64,000 bases of DNA from Nephrocerus scutellatus (Eukaryota > Arthropoda > Insecta > Diptera > Pipunculidae), in the NCBI GenBank assembly GCA_947095585.1, contig OX352761.1, forward strand, positions 64,122,882 through 64,186,881. The letters are read 5' to 3'. Each line of letters starts with the position of its first letter. The stretch's first letter is position 1. The position numbers and the translations under genes were made by a program. Of the stretch, positions 51,998-63,714 are shown one piece after another. Under the pieces are notes generated by a model. It was not told where the DNA came from. It made no database searches and saw only the letters and a list, made by a program, of their open reading frames with translations.

Positions 51998-53990
51998 TTT
52001 TTTTTTTTTTTTATATATAGAGACTTATTGCCAAGGGAGGACTCCCTGAATGACTTGCGTCACGGCAATAAGTTGGGCTAAGCCCTTTATTAAATTCAAA
52101 ATAAAACAAAAATCGAAGGAATGTGATTTACAATTTATAACATTCCTCACGTTTGTAGCCGGTTTCAATTTATTTTCTCAGAATTCTCCCTGATTCATTG
52201 AAAAAGCAATGCGAAAAACGAACACGAATTTAGAACGACGCGATTCCAAATACTTTTATCAATGAATCATGGTCGGGGAAAACTACAAAAAACCTTGACC
52301 AAGAAAATATTACGAATTATAAAAATAATTTAAAAAATACTGATAACCAATTTTTTTTTATATATTAATAAACAACTTATGAATACTTTATCCATCATCC
52401 TTCAAGAAGTTGTTAACGGCTAATTTACGGCTAATTTGAACGCCTGCAGATTATAAGATTCGGGAAACACGTGCTCGACCAATTGATTCCACATCGAAGA
52501 GACTCTCGGAAAAAAGGAGGATTTAAAGTGTTGGGTTCTACATGAAAAAAGTTTTAAGGCAAATCTATGTTGATTGGACCTTAAACGAGTGTTTACGTTA
52601 CTGAGAAAAGGCCCTGGAACTAGAGAACGGGTTTCTAAAGCACATCTACCGTTGTAAAATTTGTAGAAAACAGATAAAGCTCCTACATTTCGTCTGTGCT
52701 CCAAAGTATCAAGAGACGAAGTAATGGTTACATCGTTTATCAAACAGATAACTCTATTCTGAGTTCCATCAAGATGAACCAAATGCGGCCTCGGAGCCCC
52801 ACCCACACATATTAATTAAATTCTAAAATTGGTCTAACATAAGATTTATATAATCTTAATACTTCAGAGGGAGTGAAGTAGAAGTTACAACGTCTTATGA
52901 AGCCCAAACATTGGCTAGCTCTTTTTGAAATTTCATAAATATGTTCTTTCCAGGAAAGATCACTTGATACTTTTAAACCTAACAACTTAAGTGAATCAAA
53001 TCTCGCAATAGGGGTACCATTAATAACAGGTGGAACATAATGTTGAGTTGTCTTCTGAGAAAATAGGCAAGACTGGAATTTATTTGGGTTAAATTCTACT
53101 CTGTTAGAAATGCCCCAATCAATAATGATTTGAATATTAGACAGAATAGTCAAATTCCTTAATTCACGCGAACCATTCAAGCGAGAATTGCATTCTTTTT
53201 GACTGACAAACTCAATGGAAGCCGATAGTGTTGTATAATCAGCAAATGAATGGATATCACATGTTGTAGAAGACAACAGGTCGTTGATATATATCAAGAA
53301 GAGCGTGGGAGACAAGGATGATCCTTGAGGCACGCCAGCATTGATCCCATGTGAATCTGAAGATATACCATTTAATACAACTTTTATTTTACGGTTCCAT
53401 AAATAATTCTCAATCCATGTAATGAGAGAGGAGTGTAAGTTCATCGCACAAATCTTATTAATAAGACAATCATGCCATACTCTATCAAAAGCTTTAGCAA
53501 TATCTAAGGAAACAACGCTTGATTCCCCGTAGGTTTTCAATGCTTCGCTCCAAACACGGCATTAGTTCACCTGAAGAGCGATTTTTACGAAATCCATACT
53601 GCACATCGGATAAAAGAACATTCGAATCCAGATATTTCATTAGTCTGAAATTAACGATAGATTCCATTACCTTCGATAGAACCGACAACAAAGCAATACG
53701 ACGGTAGTTCGTAGGTGCCGATTTATCACCTTTTTTCGGAACGGGTAGAATATTAGCTATTTTCCAAATTGACGGAAAAACACCAGTCTTCATTGAGAGA
53801 TAAAACAATTTGCTAAGCGGTTTCGCCAAAGTATGATGATATCTTTTCAATACTAATGGCGGAATACCGTGGGGAACAGTCGCTTTATTGGCGTCAAGTT
53901 CTTTAAGAATTTTTGTAACAAGCCGTGGCCGGAAATAGATTTTAGACCTACCTGAGGCTAGATTCGCGAGAATTGGTGGGATTTGGTTAG
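51998..53990 (-). pseudogene. LINE J2, copy 2
   Basis: Poly(T) at 51998-52012 is its 3' tail, then about 400 bp of 3' UTR. The C-terminus is at 52420-52806. RT (52812-53850) has FPSIWKIANILPVPKKGDKS, DVQYGFRKNRSSGELM, VVSLDIAKAFDRVWHDCLIN and AGVPQGSSLSPTLFLIYIND, with the box reading HSFADYTTLSAS. The second catalytic Asp is Tyr. Frame breaks near 52809 and 53500. The 5' end (DANKATVPHGIPP region, about 53900) is truncated. Confidence 0.85.
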
Positions 53991-54029
53991 TTAAAGGAAG
54001 GGTAGACGGTAGAAGGTAGGAAGGTGTGA

Positions 54030-55118
54030 AGCTAATAGATTAGCTTTCCCAATATCTGTTTTATAATGAATAACCAGGGCAGCAAACGACCAAAAGCTTC
54101 GACTGTTTGAATCTGAATATAAAATTTTTCGCATGCTAAATCTTGAAGTCGTTCTCCTCGCTGTTGTTTCTTCGTCTGCAGCTGTATTTTGTTTAGCTCC
54201 TGGGTATGAAACTCTTCATAGCTCAAGTCCAATTCTTTCAGGATTCTTCCTAAACTCATTTCTGCATCTGGAATCATCTGAAAAACGTCAGCCGCTTTGC
54301 CCCTCAACGCTCGGATCAGAGAATTTAATTCTTCTTCAGAACCCCATCCATTATGTTGTACGCGGAACCAAACTGGACTTTAAAATTGTTAAAAGTTGTC
54401 TCGCCATCGAAAGCAGGAGGTTTCAAAACTCCTTTCTGGTTACTAGAAAATTTTGGAATGACTCTGGTACTGCTCTGTTGATTGTTTTCTCTGACTAATT
54501 TGGTAATTTGGTACCACTGTCTAACAGGGTTTCAGTCTCCTTAATTTTGCCTTCCAGACCACTCACTTTTCCAGTAGGGTTTGTCTCGAGTGATTTTACT
54601 TCTTAAAGATTTTTTTTAACTTCTTTATTTCACTTTTAAGCGATGTTTGAATACCACTCATTTCATATTTTAGCATTTCCAGCTTCTGATTATGTTCATT
54701 AAATTTGGGATTCAACTTATCGAGTTTGGAATTCAGTTCCTGACTTTGTTGATCCTACTTGTCGGTCAGTTTTGAACACAATTTTAGATTTCTTTGTTTA
54801 TTCTTTTCACTTTGCTGGTCAAACTTGTTATTCACTTGTTTTATCTCCTGATTCTGCTGCTTCGTTTGCTCTATATTCTGATCAAATTTACTGTTTATTT
54901 GTTGCATTAGAACTTGCAACATCGCGTTGCATTATCATCCAAAGTATACGGTTTTCGCTCCATTCACTCAATCTTAGATGTAAAAACTTCACCAGAAATA
55001 ACTCTTGCTTGCTTCCTGTAGTGCTTAAACCTCGCCTTGCGAGCTCTTCTTTCAGTTCCTGGTAGGTGTTAATGTTCACACCACCCAATTTATTATTTAT
55101 CGATTTGCAAAATTTCAC
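54030..55118 (-). pseudogene. Gypsy F gag with SAP-like domain
   Basis: The minus strand starts MKFCKSINNKLGGVNINTYQ and continues ELKEELARRGLSTTGSKQEL, a SAP-type helix-extended-helix motif. Next comes a long Gln/Asn/Lys-rich coiled coil with stops. Near 54300 follow LRGKAADVFQMIPDAEMSLG and YEEFHTQELNKIQLQTKKQQ, the gypsy gag capsid region. It lies between an LTR-like end at 55204 and LINE J2. Confidence 0.65.
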
Positions 55119-55203
55119 TTAGTGTTTCGTTATTAACAAAATCACAAACTAAACTTGTTTATTCTTCACGATTCTATCTAACGATTTTCAAAATCTTACC
55201 TAT

Positions 55204-55440
55204 TGTTACGAAATTTAGGCTTACTAAAGGCTCGTAATGGATTTTGCAAAATAAAACAACAAAAGTTCGTTTATTCACAAATTACAGCCTTTATTCCAAA
55301 AGCAAGAGTTCACAAATTCACACTGGTAATTACTTTTATTTTACACATAACACAAAATAATAATAAGTTCTTTCTACTGGCATGTATCTGGTACAGTTTC
55401 AGCCGATAAAGATCGATAACTAAACTCTGTAAGGGACGCA
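55204..55440 (-). mobile_element. Probable LTR portion upstream of gypsy F gag
   Basis: TGTTACGAAATTTAGGC at 55204 (so, on the minus strand, an end in ...cgtaaca) lies about 90 bases upstream of the gag start, where a 5' LTR boundary is expected. The far end is not defined because repeat D1 begins near 55455. No second copy was seen. Confidence 0.4.
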
Positions 55441-55454
55441 TCCAAAATCACCCG

Positions 55455-56135
55455 TATATCTTATTATTAATCTTGTAATATGTTTGTAAATTGAATATCA
55501 TGAAATATACTTTGAACTATGTAAGCTTTATTTTATAATTTCGTAAATATACTCTTAACTTGAAATACTCACGATGGAAATTTAAATATTAACTAGAACA
55601 TTAACGATTAGAAATTCACAATCACAATCAACATTCCAGTGTTCCAGTGTTGTTGTTGTACTTATAATCATAACTTGAAATACTCACGGCTAAAATACTC
55701 ACGATGGAAAATTAACTTAAACCTAAAATACTCACCATCATAATATAATTATAATTAAAACTTGAATACTTATAATTATAACTTGAATTCTCAAGGCTAA
55801 AATACACACGATTATAATATAATAATAATTAAAACTTGAATACTTATAACTAAACTTGAAATACTCAGGGTTAAAAATTAGGAATAATACTTGCATATTT
55901 AGAATTAAAACTTGAACATTTAAACTCAGAAATTTATTTTTAGAAATGCATTAAGTATCAAGCATAAAAATAAGGAAAACATTTTAACGGGCCTTGCTCC
56001 AAGCACTGCGCCAAAAATTTCTTAGCAACTCGCGGCATTTACTGTGTTAAATTACATATTTACACGAGTGAATGCCAACGAGTTACAAGACAAAAACAAG
56101 AACATAATAGGAAAAACTGAACTGAACGGAACTGG
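55455..56135 (+). repeat. Direct repeat D1, left copy
   Basis: About 680 bp starting cttgtaatatgtttgtaaat. Rich in short units such as acttgaatacttataattat and aaaatactcacgat. It repeats at 62930-63700 in the same orientation with small indels. It contains no ORF. The two copies bracket gypsy C and gypsy B, as LTRs would, but terminal TG/CA and a primer site were not found. Confidence 0.75.
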
Positions 56136-56282
56136 TAAGTCTTGTGATCTTCTCGTTCTGATCATCTTAGTTAGTTATATAGCTTATAGCTTCCCCCACC
56201 CGTGGTAAGGGGCTATAAACTATTAGTATTACAACTGTACAAAAGAGTGTAATTAAATTTTAGTAGAACCTAAAGTAAGAAG

Positions 56283-56990
56283 TGCGTCATGAAGAACAGT
56301 TTCAACGGTACCGAATTGATCGTAATTCAATTGCGTGAGTGGTTGAAACAACTAGGCTTGTCCACATAAGAAAAACGCGATGCTGGCGCGACCTAGCGAA
56401 GTGCCGTTCGAACAACGCGGCGAATTTCCACTACAGTACAACCAGAAACAGAAGCCAACGTACATACTCGTGAGCAGCCAACGATGGAAGCATCTAACTC
56501 AGTAAGAGAAATGGAACTACTTAAGAGAGAACGCGAAATAGAAAAAAAGGGCTGGAGTTAACGCGCAAAGAGAATGACTTAAAGAAACAAAGCTGCTGAT
56601 GAGACGATCGTTTGAAGCGCGCAAGTGGAACCGAGAAGAAACGTTTGCAGAATATTTCAGGCAAAAATTCAGTGCTTCAAGTCTAAGACCCAATTGATGG
56701 AGGCCTTTTCTAATGTGAGGCTAAGACAAATTTATTCGTCAACAGCTGCGCCAAAAAATACAACGAAGTCAGCAGAACATGAGAAGAACAACTTAAGATG
56801 TTTTAACTGTAATTAAATCCGATTTTGCAGCCAACTGCCGTAAACCAAAAAGGTACTTTGGTGCCTGTTTTGTGTGTGGTGCCCATGGTCAGATTGCAGT
56901 TGAATGCCCAAACAACAAAAAAAACATAAATGCAGTGAATGAGTATGTAAGATATTTAGGCTTTTTCATAAAGAGTAAATTTTCGTTTTG
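56283..56990 (+). pseudogene. Gypsy C gag with SAP-like domain and zinc knuckles
   Basis: Starts ELIVIQLREWLKQLGLST, a SAP-like motif parallel to gypsy F (stop directly after). A charged Glu/Arg region and a capsid part (AEYFRQKIQ-like reading near 56650-56720) follow. Knuckles are split by a frameshift: RCFNCN, then NCRKPKRYFGACFVCGAHGQ and IAVEC near 56830-56910. Multiple stops. Confidence 0.7.
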
Positions 56991-57331
56991 GGTGTCTGAT
57001 TGACTCTGGAAGCTGCGGTAGCTGCGTACGTCGTAGTTGCTTGCGTTGCCTCCCTACTAAAATTAAATCAATCAATCTTCAAATGTTTATTTTGGTGTTA
57101 ATAAAAGTAAAGTACTACTAACCTTTGGGCAAATACAATGTTTCGTGGCTTTTGAATTAAAATTTTGAAAGGTCGCTTATGAAAATTGAATTTACAAACT
57201 AAAGTAATGAAAAAGATCTGACAAATGTAAGTTCAGAGGTACATTTTAAAATTAAAGACCAACTGTTAAAAACAATTGAACTTTGTTACTTTTAACCAAT
57301 TCGGCCTGATGTACCAAAAATAAAATGTGAA
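56991..57331 (+). other. Degenerate protease interval of gypsy C
   Basis: Lies between the zinc knuckles and the RT. ctgattgactctggaagctg can be read as LIDSGSC, a possible protease site, but no longer stretch can be followed. Confidence 0.4.
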
Positions 57332-58123
57332 ATGGAATTGCCCATTAACGATACCAAGCCCTTCCACAGTCCGCCAAGACGACTTTCATATACTGAAAAA
57401 GAACAATTACAACTAATTTTAGATGAAGATCTAGAGAAGGGGTACATGAGAGAAAGTCATTATGAATTTTCTTCGCACATAATATTAGTAAAAAATAAAA
57501 CAAATGAGTTACGTATGTGTGTTGATTACCGTAAATTAAATAAGATTACAACAAAAGATTATTACCCAATTCCTCTTTTAGATGATTTATTAGTTAGGTT
57601 AGCAAACAAACGAATTTTCACAAAACTAGACCTAAAGAATGGGTTTTTTCATGTGTTTATGAGTTCTAATTCGGTAAAGTATACCTTATTCATAACACCA
57701 TTAGGACAGCTCGAATTCTTAAGGATGCCGTTTGGATTCAAAAACGCTCCGCCTACATTTCAAAGATTCGTCAACCAATTTTTTTCAGATATGATTAGAA
57801 ATGATAAAGTAATAGTTTACATGGACGATACTGTAATTGCAACACAAGATTTAAACGAACATTTTTTAATTTTAACCGAAGTTTTTAAAAGATTGGTTGA
57901 AAATAAGTTAGAGTTGAGACTTGACAAGTGTGAGATTCTTAAATCAAAAGTGAAGTATTTAGGGTACAATATATCTGGAGACGGTATCGAAGCTGATGAA
58001 AAAGGTCTTCAAGCGATTTGTAGTTTTCCCGTCTCTCAGATGGTTAAGTCTGTCCAAAGTTTTCTCGGGTTATGCTCATATTTTCGTAGGTTCGTAAAAG
58101 ATGATTGCAAAACCATTAAATGA
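57332..58123 (+). pseudogene. Gypsy C reverse transcriptase
   Basis: 263 open codons with all RT blocks: ELRMCVDYRKLNKITTKDYY, FTKLDLKNGFFHVFM, LEFLRMPFGFKNAPPTFQRF and VIVYMDDTVIATQDLNEHF (YMDD intact), then KSVQSFLGLCSYFRRFVKD. It ends at a TGA at 58121. This is one of the better-preserved RT domains in the window. Confidence 0.9.
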
Positions 58124-58660
58124 CAACAAGAAAAGATTGCTAATTCTTGTTTGGACCAGAACAGTTAAAAGCCTTTGAACCTTTAAAACAAAAGGTTAAA
58201 GAGTCTTGTATTATATGATCCAAAACACGAAACAGAACTTCACTGCGACGCTAGCGCAGTGGAATTTGGTGCGAATTTGTAAAAAAAGAAAAACGATGAG
58301 AAAATGCATCCCATTTTTTATTTCTCCAAGAGAACAACAACTGAATCGAAATATCATAACTTTGAGCTGGAAACATTAGCTCTTGTTTATGCATTAAGTT
58401 GTTTTCGTATTCAAACGATTTAAAATTGTACAGACTGTAATTCACTGACAAAGAATTAAACCCTCGTATAGCATGATGGGCTCTAGAGCTGTCAAACTAT
58501 GATTACGTATTAGAACATCGCGATAATACACGAATGCAACATGTAGACGCTTCAAGTAGATCCACTTATGTCTTTGTTATAGAGTCAAGTACATTCGAGG
58601 AAAATTTGGTTATATGCTAAACACTAAATAAACTTCGTGTAAAACTAGAAACCGCAGAAG
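58124..58660 (+). pseudogene. Gypsy C RNase H, decayed
   Basis: Fragments such as ELHCDASAVEFGANL, then KMHPIFYFSKRTTTESKYHN and FELETLALVYALS, followed by DYVLEHRDNTRMQHVDASS, can be followed across frame changes. Confidence 0.75.
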
Positions 58661-58665
58661 ATCCG

Positions 58666-59287
58666 ATGTATGAACTACGAAATGGTATTCTGTATCGTAA
58701 GCACAAATATTACAGACTGTTGTTTTACATTCCTGAAGACATGGAAAGACAGATTATGACCAAGTACCATGATGGAATTGGCCATGTAGGATTGGACAAA
58801 ATATGTGATGCAATAATTAAAAGCTACTGGTTTCCAAAACTGAGAGAAAAGGCAGGTAGACACATATCAAACTGTTTAAAGTGTATTGTTTTTTCTTCAA
58901 ATCACGGCCAAAGTGAAGGTTTCATGCATTGTATACCAAAAGGAAATACTCCTTTCAATACATTACACATAGATCATATTGGACCCTTAAGTAAGACCAA
59001 ATCAACAAAGAAATATATTTTTTTAGCTATAGATGCATTCACAAAATTTGTGAGACTCTATGCGACGAAAACAACAAACACAAAAGAAGTCATCTCCGCG
59101 TTAAAAGACTACTTTACAGCATATAGCCGCCCCAAAAATATAATTTCCGATAGAGGTAGTTGTTTTACGTCAGCAGAGTTTGCAGAATTTCTAAAACGTA
59201 ATAACGTTCGTCATATCAAAATCGCCACACAGCAAAAGGGAAATGTAGATTGTTTGAAGGAAAGTTTAAATGAATTAGAAGAATGTA
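58666..59287 (+). pseudogene. Gypsy C integrase, interrupted by R1
   Basis: The HHCC domain (KYHDGIGHVGLDKICDAIIK, CLKC) is followed by NTLHIDHIGPLSKTKST (first Asp) and PKNIISDRGSCFTSAEFAEF (second Asp). The core breaks off after HIKIAT-QQKGNVD near 59250, before the Glu, and R1 starts at 59288. The C-terminal domain resumes at 60056. Confidence 0.85.
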
Positions 59288-60055
59288 AAAAACAACCCAT
59301 AAAAAATTTTTCATCTAAATTCTCTAATCGCAGAAATTGATATGGGAGCCCCTCGATCCTGGGCCATTTTTTTTTTTATTGTAGGAGAAAATCATCGAAA
59401 CAGACATTTGACATCAAATGTTAAAATTGAAAATGCTCAGATCATTTTATTCTGAGCACTTAGAGCACGCTCATACTCTGAGCAAATAAGAAACACGAAC
59501 ATTTAACTTGAGAACTTTTTGGCTGCTCTAATTTAATTTAACTAATTTATGAAAACGCGAAATGAGAGAATATTGCGAAAACTTGTTGTTCTATCTGTAA
59601 GTTGATATCGGCAACAAAAAACGACATCAATAAAAATAAAATTCAGTAAATAAAAATGTAAGTTGAATTAAGCATAAAACATTTATGTCTCGTTTCATTT
59701 GCTGGGTTCATTTGTGCGTGAGCTAAGATTTCTCTCTCTCTCTACCACCAAAACCATGCAGTGCAGCCGACTGCGCAGCACACACCGCACACAGTCCATA
59801 AAGGGCGACGAATATCTGATGCCAGTATAGATATTTAAAAAATGTATACGTTTTTTTTTTAAAATTTTTGTATGGGAGCCCCCCGAAACGAAGTGTTGTC
59901 TCCGGAAATACACACGTGTGCCAAATTTCAATAAAATCGGGCTGTAGGAAGTGGGTTAAAAATTGATCGCAAGAATCCACCACAAATCCACAAACCCACA
60001 AGCCCACAAACCCACAAACACACGGGCAAGTGAAGTTAATATAGAGAATTTAAAA
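59288..60055 (-). repeat. R1 element inserted in gypsy C integrase
   Basis: From T2 (acaacccataaaaaattttt, about 59296) to T1 (aagtgaagttaatatagaga, about 60045). It has two recognisable unit parts (atgggagcccctcgatcc; tgggagccccccgaaacg...cacacgtgtgccaaatttca) around about 450 bp of unrelated-looking interior (59390-59840). Near T1 there is a short tandem cccacaaa array. Confidence 0.75.
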
Positions 60056-60353
60056 AACAGGCAGATCATAGTAAAGTCCGAAAAGTAGCAGCTCTGTGAC
60101 AAAGAGATCAACAAAATTATAACAAAAGTTATGTGGATAAAAAACGTCGAAAACCGAATGAATATAAGAAAGACTATTACGTCATGATACAAAATTTCGA
60201 TTCACACGTAGGGGTACCAAAAAAGTTAATTCCTAGATTTAAATGACCTTATCGCATAATAAAGGATCTACGTAATGACAGATATGTTTTGGGAGAGGTG
60301 GAAGGGGCATGTGCAGCACCTAATATGAGATCTCTTTTGTCAGGATGGTCGAG
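60056..60353 (+). pseudogene. Gypsy C integrase C-terminal domain
   Basis: Reads DQQNYNKSYVDKKRRKPNEY, then VGVPKKLIPRFK, a stop, PYRIIKDLRNDRYVLGEVEG. This is the post-core region of gypsy integrases. It runs directly into the LTR start at 60354. Confidence 0.75.
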
Positions 60354-60655
60354 TGTAGCGTATCACATGTCGCCGCACGCTCTTTGGAGTTAATCAGACA
60401 TTCGTATTTGTATTTATATTTGTATTAGTATTGTTATACACAAGTCATACACAATAAATATTTGACTGGCGAGGCAGTCGAAAATAAATGTTCAAAGGAA
60501 GTGGTGTTTAATTTTTCGCCGCTAACATATTGTATATATTGTATTATACGAAATAAACAAACATTAAAACATAAAGTAGTACGTTGATTACTAATTTTTC
60601 TGCAACGAACCACTGGTCCGCTGAGCTTACCTCAACCGTAAGAAACTTCGATACA
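60354..60655 (+). mobile_element. LTR between gypsy C and gypsy B
   Basis: 302 bp from TGTAGCGTATCACATG to ...cttcgataCA, with 4-bp terminal inverted repeats TGTA/TACA. It follows gypsy C integrase directly and is followed by a tRNA-Lys-type primer site one base away. So it can serve as 3' LTR of C and 5' LTR of B. An aataaa lies near 60453. Confidence 0.7.
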
Positions 60656-60656
60656 G

Positions 60657-60674
60657 TGGCGCCCGAGCAGGGAC
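60657..60674 (+). other. Primer-binding site, tRNA-Lys type
   Basis: tggcgcccgagcagggac is complementary to the 3' end of a lysine tRNA. It differs by one base from the widely used Lys3 site. It sits one base after the LTR. Confidence 0.75.
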
Positions 60675-60678
60675 TATC

Positions 60679-60945
60679 ATCATCATATTTTGCTCTACAA
60701 CCGGTGTCCGGTCCTGGCCTCCCGTTGGTTCCGTAATATGGTTTTTTACGGGCGAGGTTATTGGCCTCGCGCCAACCTTACTTTAAAGGGACTAGCCCGA
60801 TCATTTTGCTTTTCCTGTACTGGAGGAAAATTAAGCGGCCACCACGTGAAGGTTTGGTCGCACTTCCACAAGTCAAAGATAGTTGCGGCCACATGCATTT
60901 CTGAAGCATTCTGTGTTATTCGCCCTACTCTGCTATTGGCTGACC
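60679..60945 (-). mobile_element. Short insertion with 17-bp target duplication
   Basis: A 267-bp sequence lies between two copies of cccgagcagggactatc (60662-60678 and 60946-60962). On the minus strand it ends in a (gat)n tail (atatgatgatgat), as expected for a truncated non-LTR element or SINE. Its family is not recognised; it contains a GC-rich inverted motif (acgggcgaggttattggcct). Confidence 0.6.
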
Positions 60946-61135
60946 CCCGAGCAGGGACTATCTTCGCAGAAAATCACAGACGTCAAAACGCCAAGTACAT
61001 CCTCAGGAAACTCTCAGCATCGCGTACACACCCCTCCGAAGACTACGAAAATTAACGCACAGCCAGTTGTAAACTCGCCACAACGCCATAAAGGCTAACG
61101 CTTGTTCACTACAACGCCACAGAAGACTACGTTTA

Positions 61136-61430
61136 GTGAACCCCAACGCATCAACCATTAAAACTCACAAAACCGCCGCAGGAGATAACGACTTTTGTCG
61201 CATAGTCGACAGCCATCGAATGCCCAAAATGAAGACCTCGTGGATATACCCGAACAACGACAGTCATATTATATTAAATAATTTTAGATTAGCCTTTATC
61301 GAAAGCGTCGAAGAACTATCGGTTGCCTATGGAATAGACAAGGATTTTCTGTTACGAACGCACCACACCCCGAAACGTCTAAATAGCCTACAACAAGAGG
61401 ACAATCGCTTAGGGAGGAGAGGAAACCACC
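61136..61430 (+). pseudogene. Gypsy B gag remnant
   Basis: Open codons from 61136 (MNPNASTIKTHKTAAGDNDF, later SVEELSVAYGIDKDFLLR) lead, after a frameshift near 61425, into the protease. The short stretch has no recognisable capsid or zinc knuckle, so most of gag is deleted. Confidence 0.4.
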
Positions 61431-62425
61431 GTAACAATCGACATGGGAGCTACGAGAAGTTTTATTAGGGAGACCTATGCATATGAAGTCCGACACACGG
61501 GACAGCCAAGTAGAGCAGCGACATCAGTGCGGATGGCAAATGGCACGACAAGACGGGTAGAACAGGCGTTTGAAACCACGATACAATTCGGACACAGCTG
61601 CTGCAAGATTCAGCTACTCATTCTGCCTGAAGCCATCGACAAAATAATCCTAGGATTAGATTTCCTCAGCCGAGTCAAAGCAACGATTTGGATAGGCGGG
61701 CAGAGCCTCGCTTTTAGTGACAAATGGACCAATATCCAGCCAGAAATATACCAGGTATGTGCAATACAAATTAAGATTCCAAACGACGAGGACAAGATAA
61801 GATCTTTCCTGGACCATGAATTGCCGAAGTTTGAGTCGATGAGCGTCGTTTTCAATATAACCAGCCACAGGATCGTGATCCAGGATGATCGACCGTTAAA
61901 ACAGCGCTACTTCCCGAAGAATCCGGCCATGCAACGCATCATAGACGAAGAGATCGATGACCTGCTAGAGAAGAGATGTATCGAATCATCGAAGAGCCCC
62001 TACAGTGCCCTAATCGTCCTGGTGAAGCAGAGGACCGGGAAATGGAGGCTTTACTGGGATTACAGGCTGTTGAATGCGAAGTCTGTCTCCGAGCTTACCC
62101 ATTTCCAAGGATCCACCACATCACAAGGATCTACGGCATGTCTTTTGGCTTACACTCGGCCCCCGCCATGTTTCAGCGCGCATTAATTCAGGTCATCGGC
62201 CTAGAAATGGAACCTCACGCTTTTGCCTATCTGGACGACATCGTCGTGACGGGAGAATCCTTAGAGGACCACATAAGGCATCTGAAAGAAGTACTGCGAA
62301 GATTGCGACAAGCGAACCTGAGGATTAACACGGAGAAATGTGAGTTTTTAAAAAAGGAAATCAAGTATCTGGGACACATGTTCAGTGAGCTGGATCGCTT
62401 GCTCACTAAACATGTGAACATGTGA
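61420..62425 (+). pseudogene. Gypsy B protease and reverse transcriptase
   Basis: VTIDMGATRSFIRETYAYEV is the protease site with Thr of D-T-G changed to Met. IILGLDFLSRVKATI, the linker and DDRPLKQRYFPKNPAMQRII follow, then RT from ALIVLVKQRTGKWRLYWDYR. After a frameshift and a deletion of the middle palm it resumes as FGLHSAPAMFQRALIQVIGL and AFAYLDDIVVTGESLEDHI (YLDD intact), with TEKCEFLKKEIKYLGHMFS. Same family as gypsy A. Confidence 0.85.
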
Positions 62426-62930
62426 CTGACCCAGAGAAAATTACGTCCATACAAGAACTCAAACCACCGTACAGAAGATTCGTTCCTGAATTTGCCAAGG
62501 TTGTCCTGAAGAAGGGAAAACATTGGAAGTGCGCCGATGCACAACAAGCGGCTCACGCACGCACCTGTTCTCGCCTGTCCAGACTTTGAAAAGAAATTCA
62601 CCCTCCAGATGGATGCCAGCGACTACAGGACACACAAGACATCGACGGTCAGGAGAGAGTAATCGATTACGCAAGTCACATCAGTGATGCAAGTGCTCTT
62701 CGATAAGTTTTCGAAATGGACGGAGGTCGTTCCTCGTTCGAGGACAAAGGCAAAGGCAACACAACAGATGGTGATCAGCTCCCGGAAGAAAGGAAGGCGG
62801 GACACGTAGAGCCCCGTCTCACCAACACCTTCCGCGGAACCCGGGCCAATGGCGCCAAGAGGTTACCCAACGCATCCAGCGACTGACCCAAAGTCGGAAT
62901 TTGGGTCTACAAACCAAGTCCATCATCGAG
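62426..62930 (+). pseudogene. Gypsy B decayed RNase H and tail
   Basis: Fragments TDPEKITSIQELKPPYRRFV, KKGKHWKCADAQQAA and DIDGQERVIDYASH are recognisable, then VLFDKFSKWTEVVPRSRTKA (integrase). Several deletions. The end near 62900 (FGSTNQVHHRGGI-like) gives way to D1. Confidence 0.65.
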
Positions 62931-63700
62931 GTGGTATAACTCTTTTTATTTATCTTGTAATATATTTGTAAATTGAATACCATGGAATATACTTTGAACT
63001 ATGTAAGATTTATTTTATTAATTTGTAAATATACTCTAACTTGAAATACTCACGATGAAAATTTAAATATTAGCTAGAACATTAACGATTAGAAATTCAC
63101 AATCACAATCAAAACTGGAATACTTATAATCATAACTTGAAATTCTCACGGCTAAAATACTCATGATTGAAAATTAACTTAAACCTAAAATACTCACGAT
63201 CATAATATAATTATAATTAAAACTTGAATGCTTATAATTATAACCTGAAATATACTCAAGGTTATAATATAGTTATTATTAAAATTTGAATACTTATAAT
63301 TATAACTTGAATTCTCACGGCTAAAATACTCACGATTGAAAATTTACTTAGATCTAAAATAATCACGATTATATTATAATTATAATTAAAGCTTGAATAC
63401 TTATAACTAATCTTAAAATACTCACGGTTAAAAACTAGAAATAATACTTGCATATTTAGAATTAAAACTTGGAACATTTAAATTTAGAAGTATATTTTTA
63501 GAAATGCATTAAGCACCCTGTAGAATAAAAAAAAATTTAACAGGCCTTGCTCCATAACATTACGCCGACAATTTTATAGCAACACTCGCGGCACTCACAA
63601 TATTTAATTACATATTTACACAAGTGTATGTCAACGTGTTACAAGACAAAAACAAAAACAAGAACATAATTGGAAAACAATAAGACAAAAACCGCCCTTC
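62930..63700 (+). repeat. Direct repeat D1, right copy
   Basis: Same sequence as 55455-56135 with some extra internal units. It starts cttgtaatatatttgtaaat and ends acaagaacataattggaaaa. Confidence 0.75.
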
Positions 63701-63714
63701 GGGCTCGGAATAAA

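Noticed and set aside
54133..54498. Plus-strand open frame of 121 codons
   Set aside because: It is a shadow of the gypsy F gag on the minus strand.
60690..61055. 121-codon open frame after the primer-binding site
   Set aside because: It spans the 267-bp insertion and both duplication copies. No family resemblance, so it is chance.
55455..63700. Calling D1 copies a definite LTR pair
   Set aside because: No TG/CA ends, primer site or polypurine tract were found at their borders, and gypsy C/B already has its own LTR at 60354-60655.
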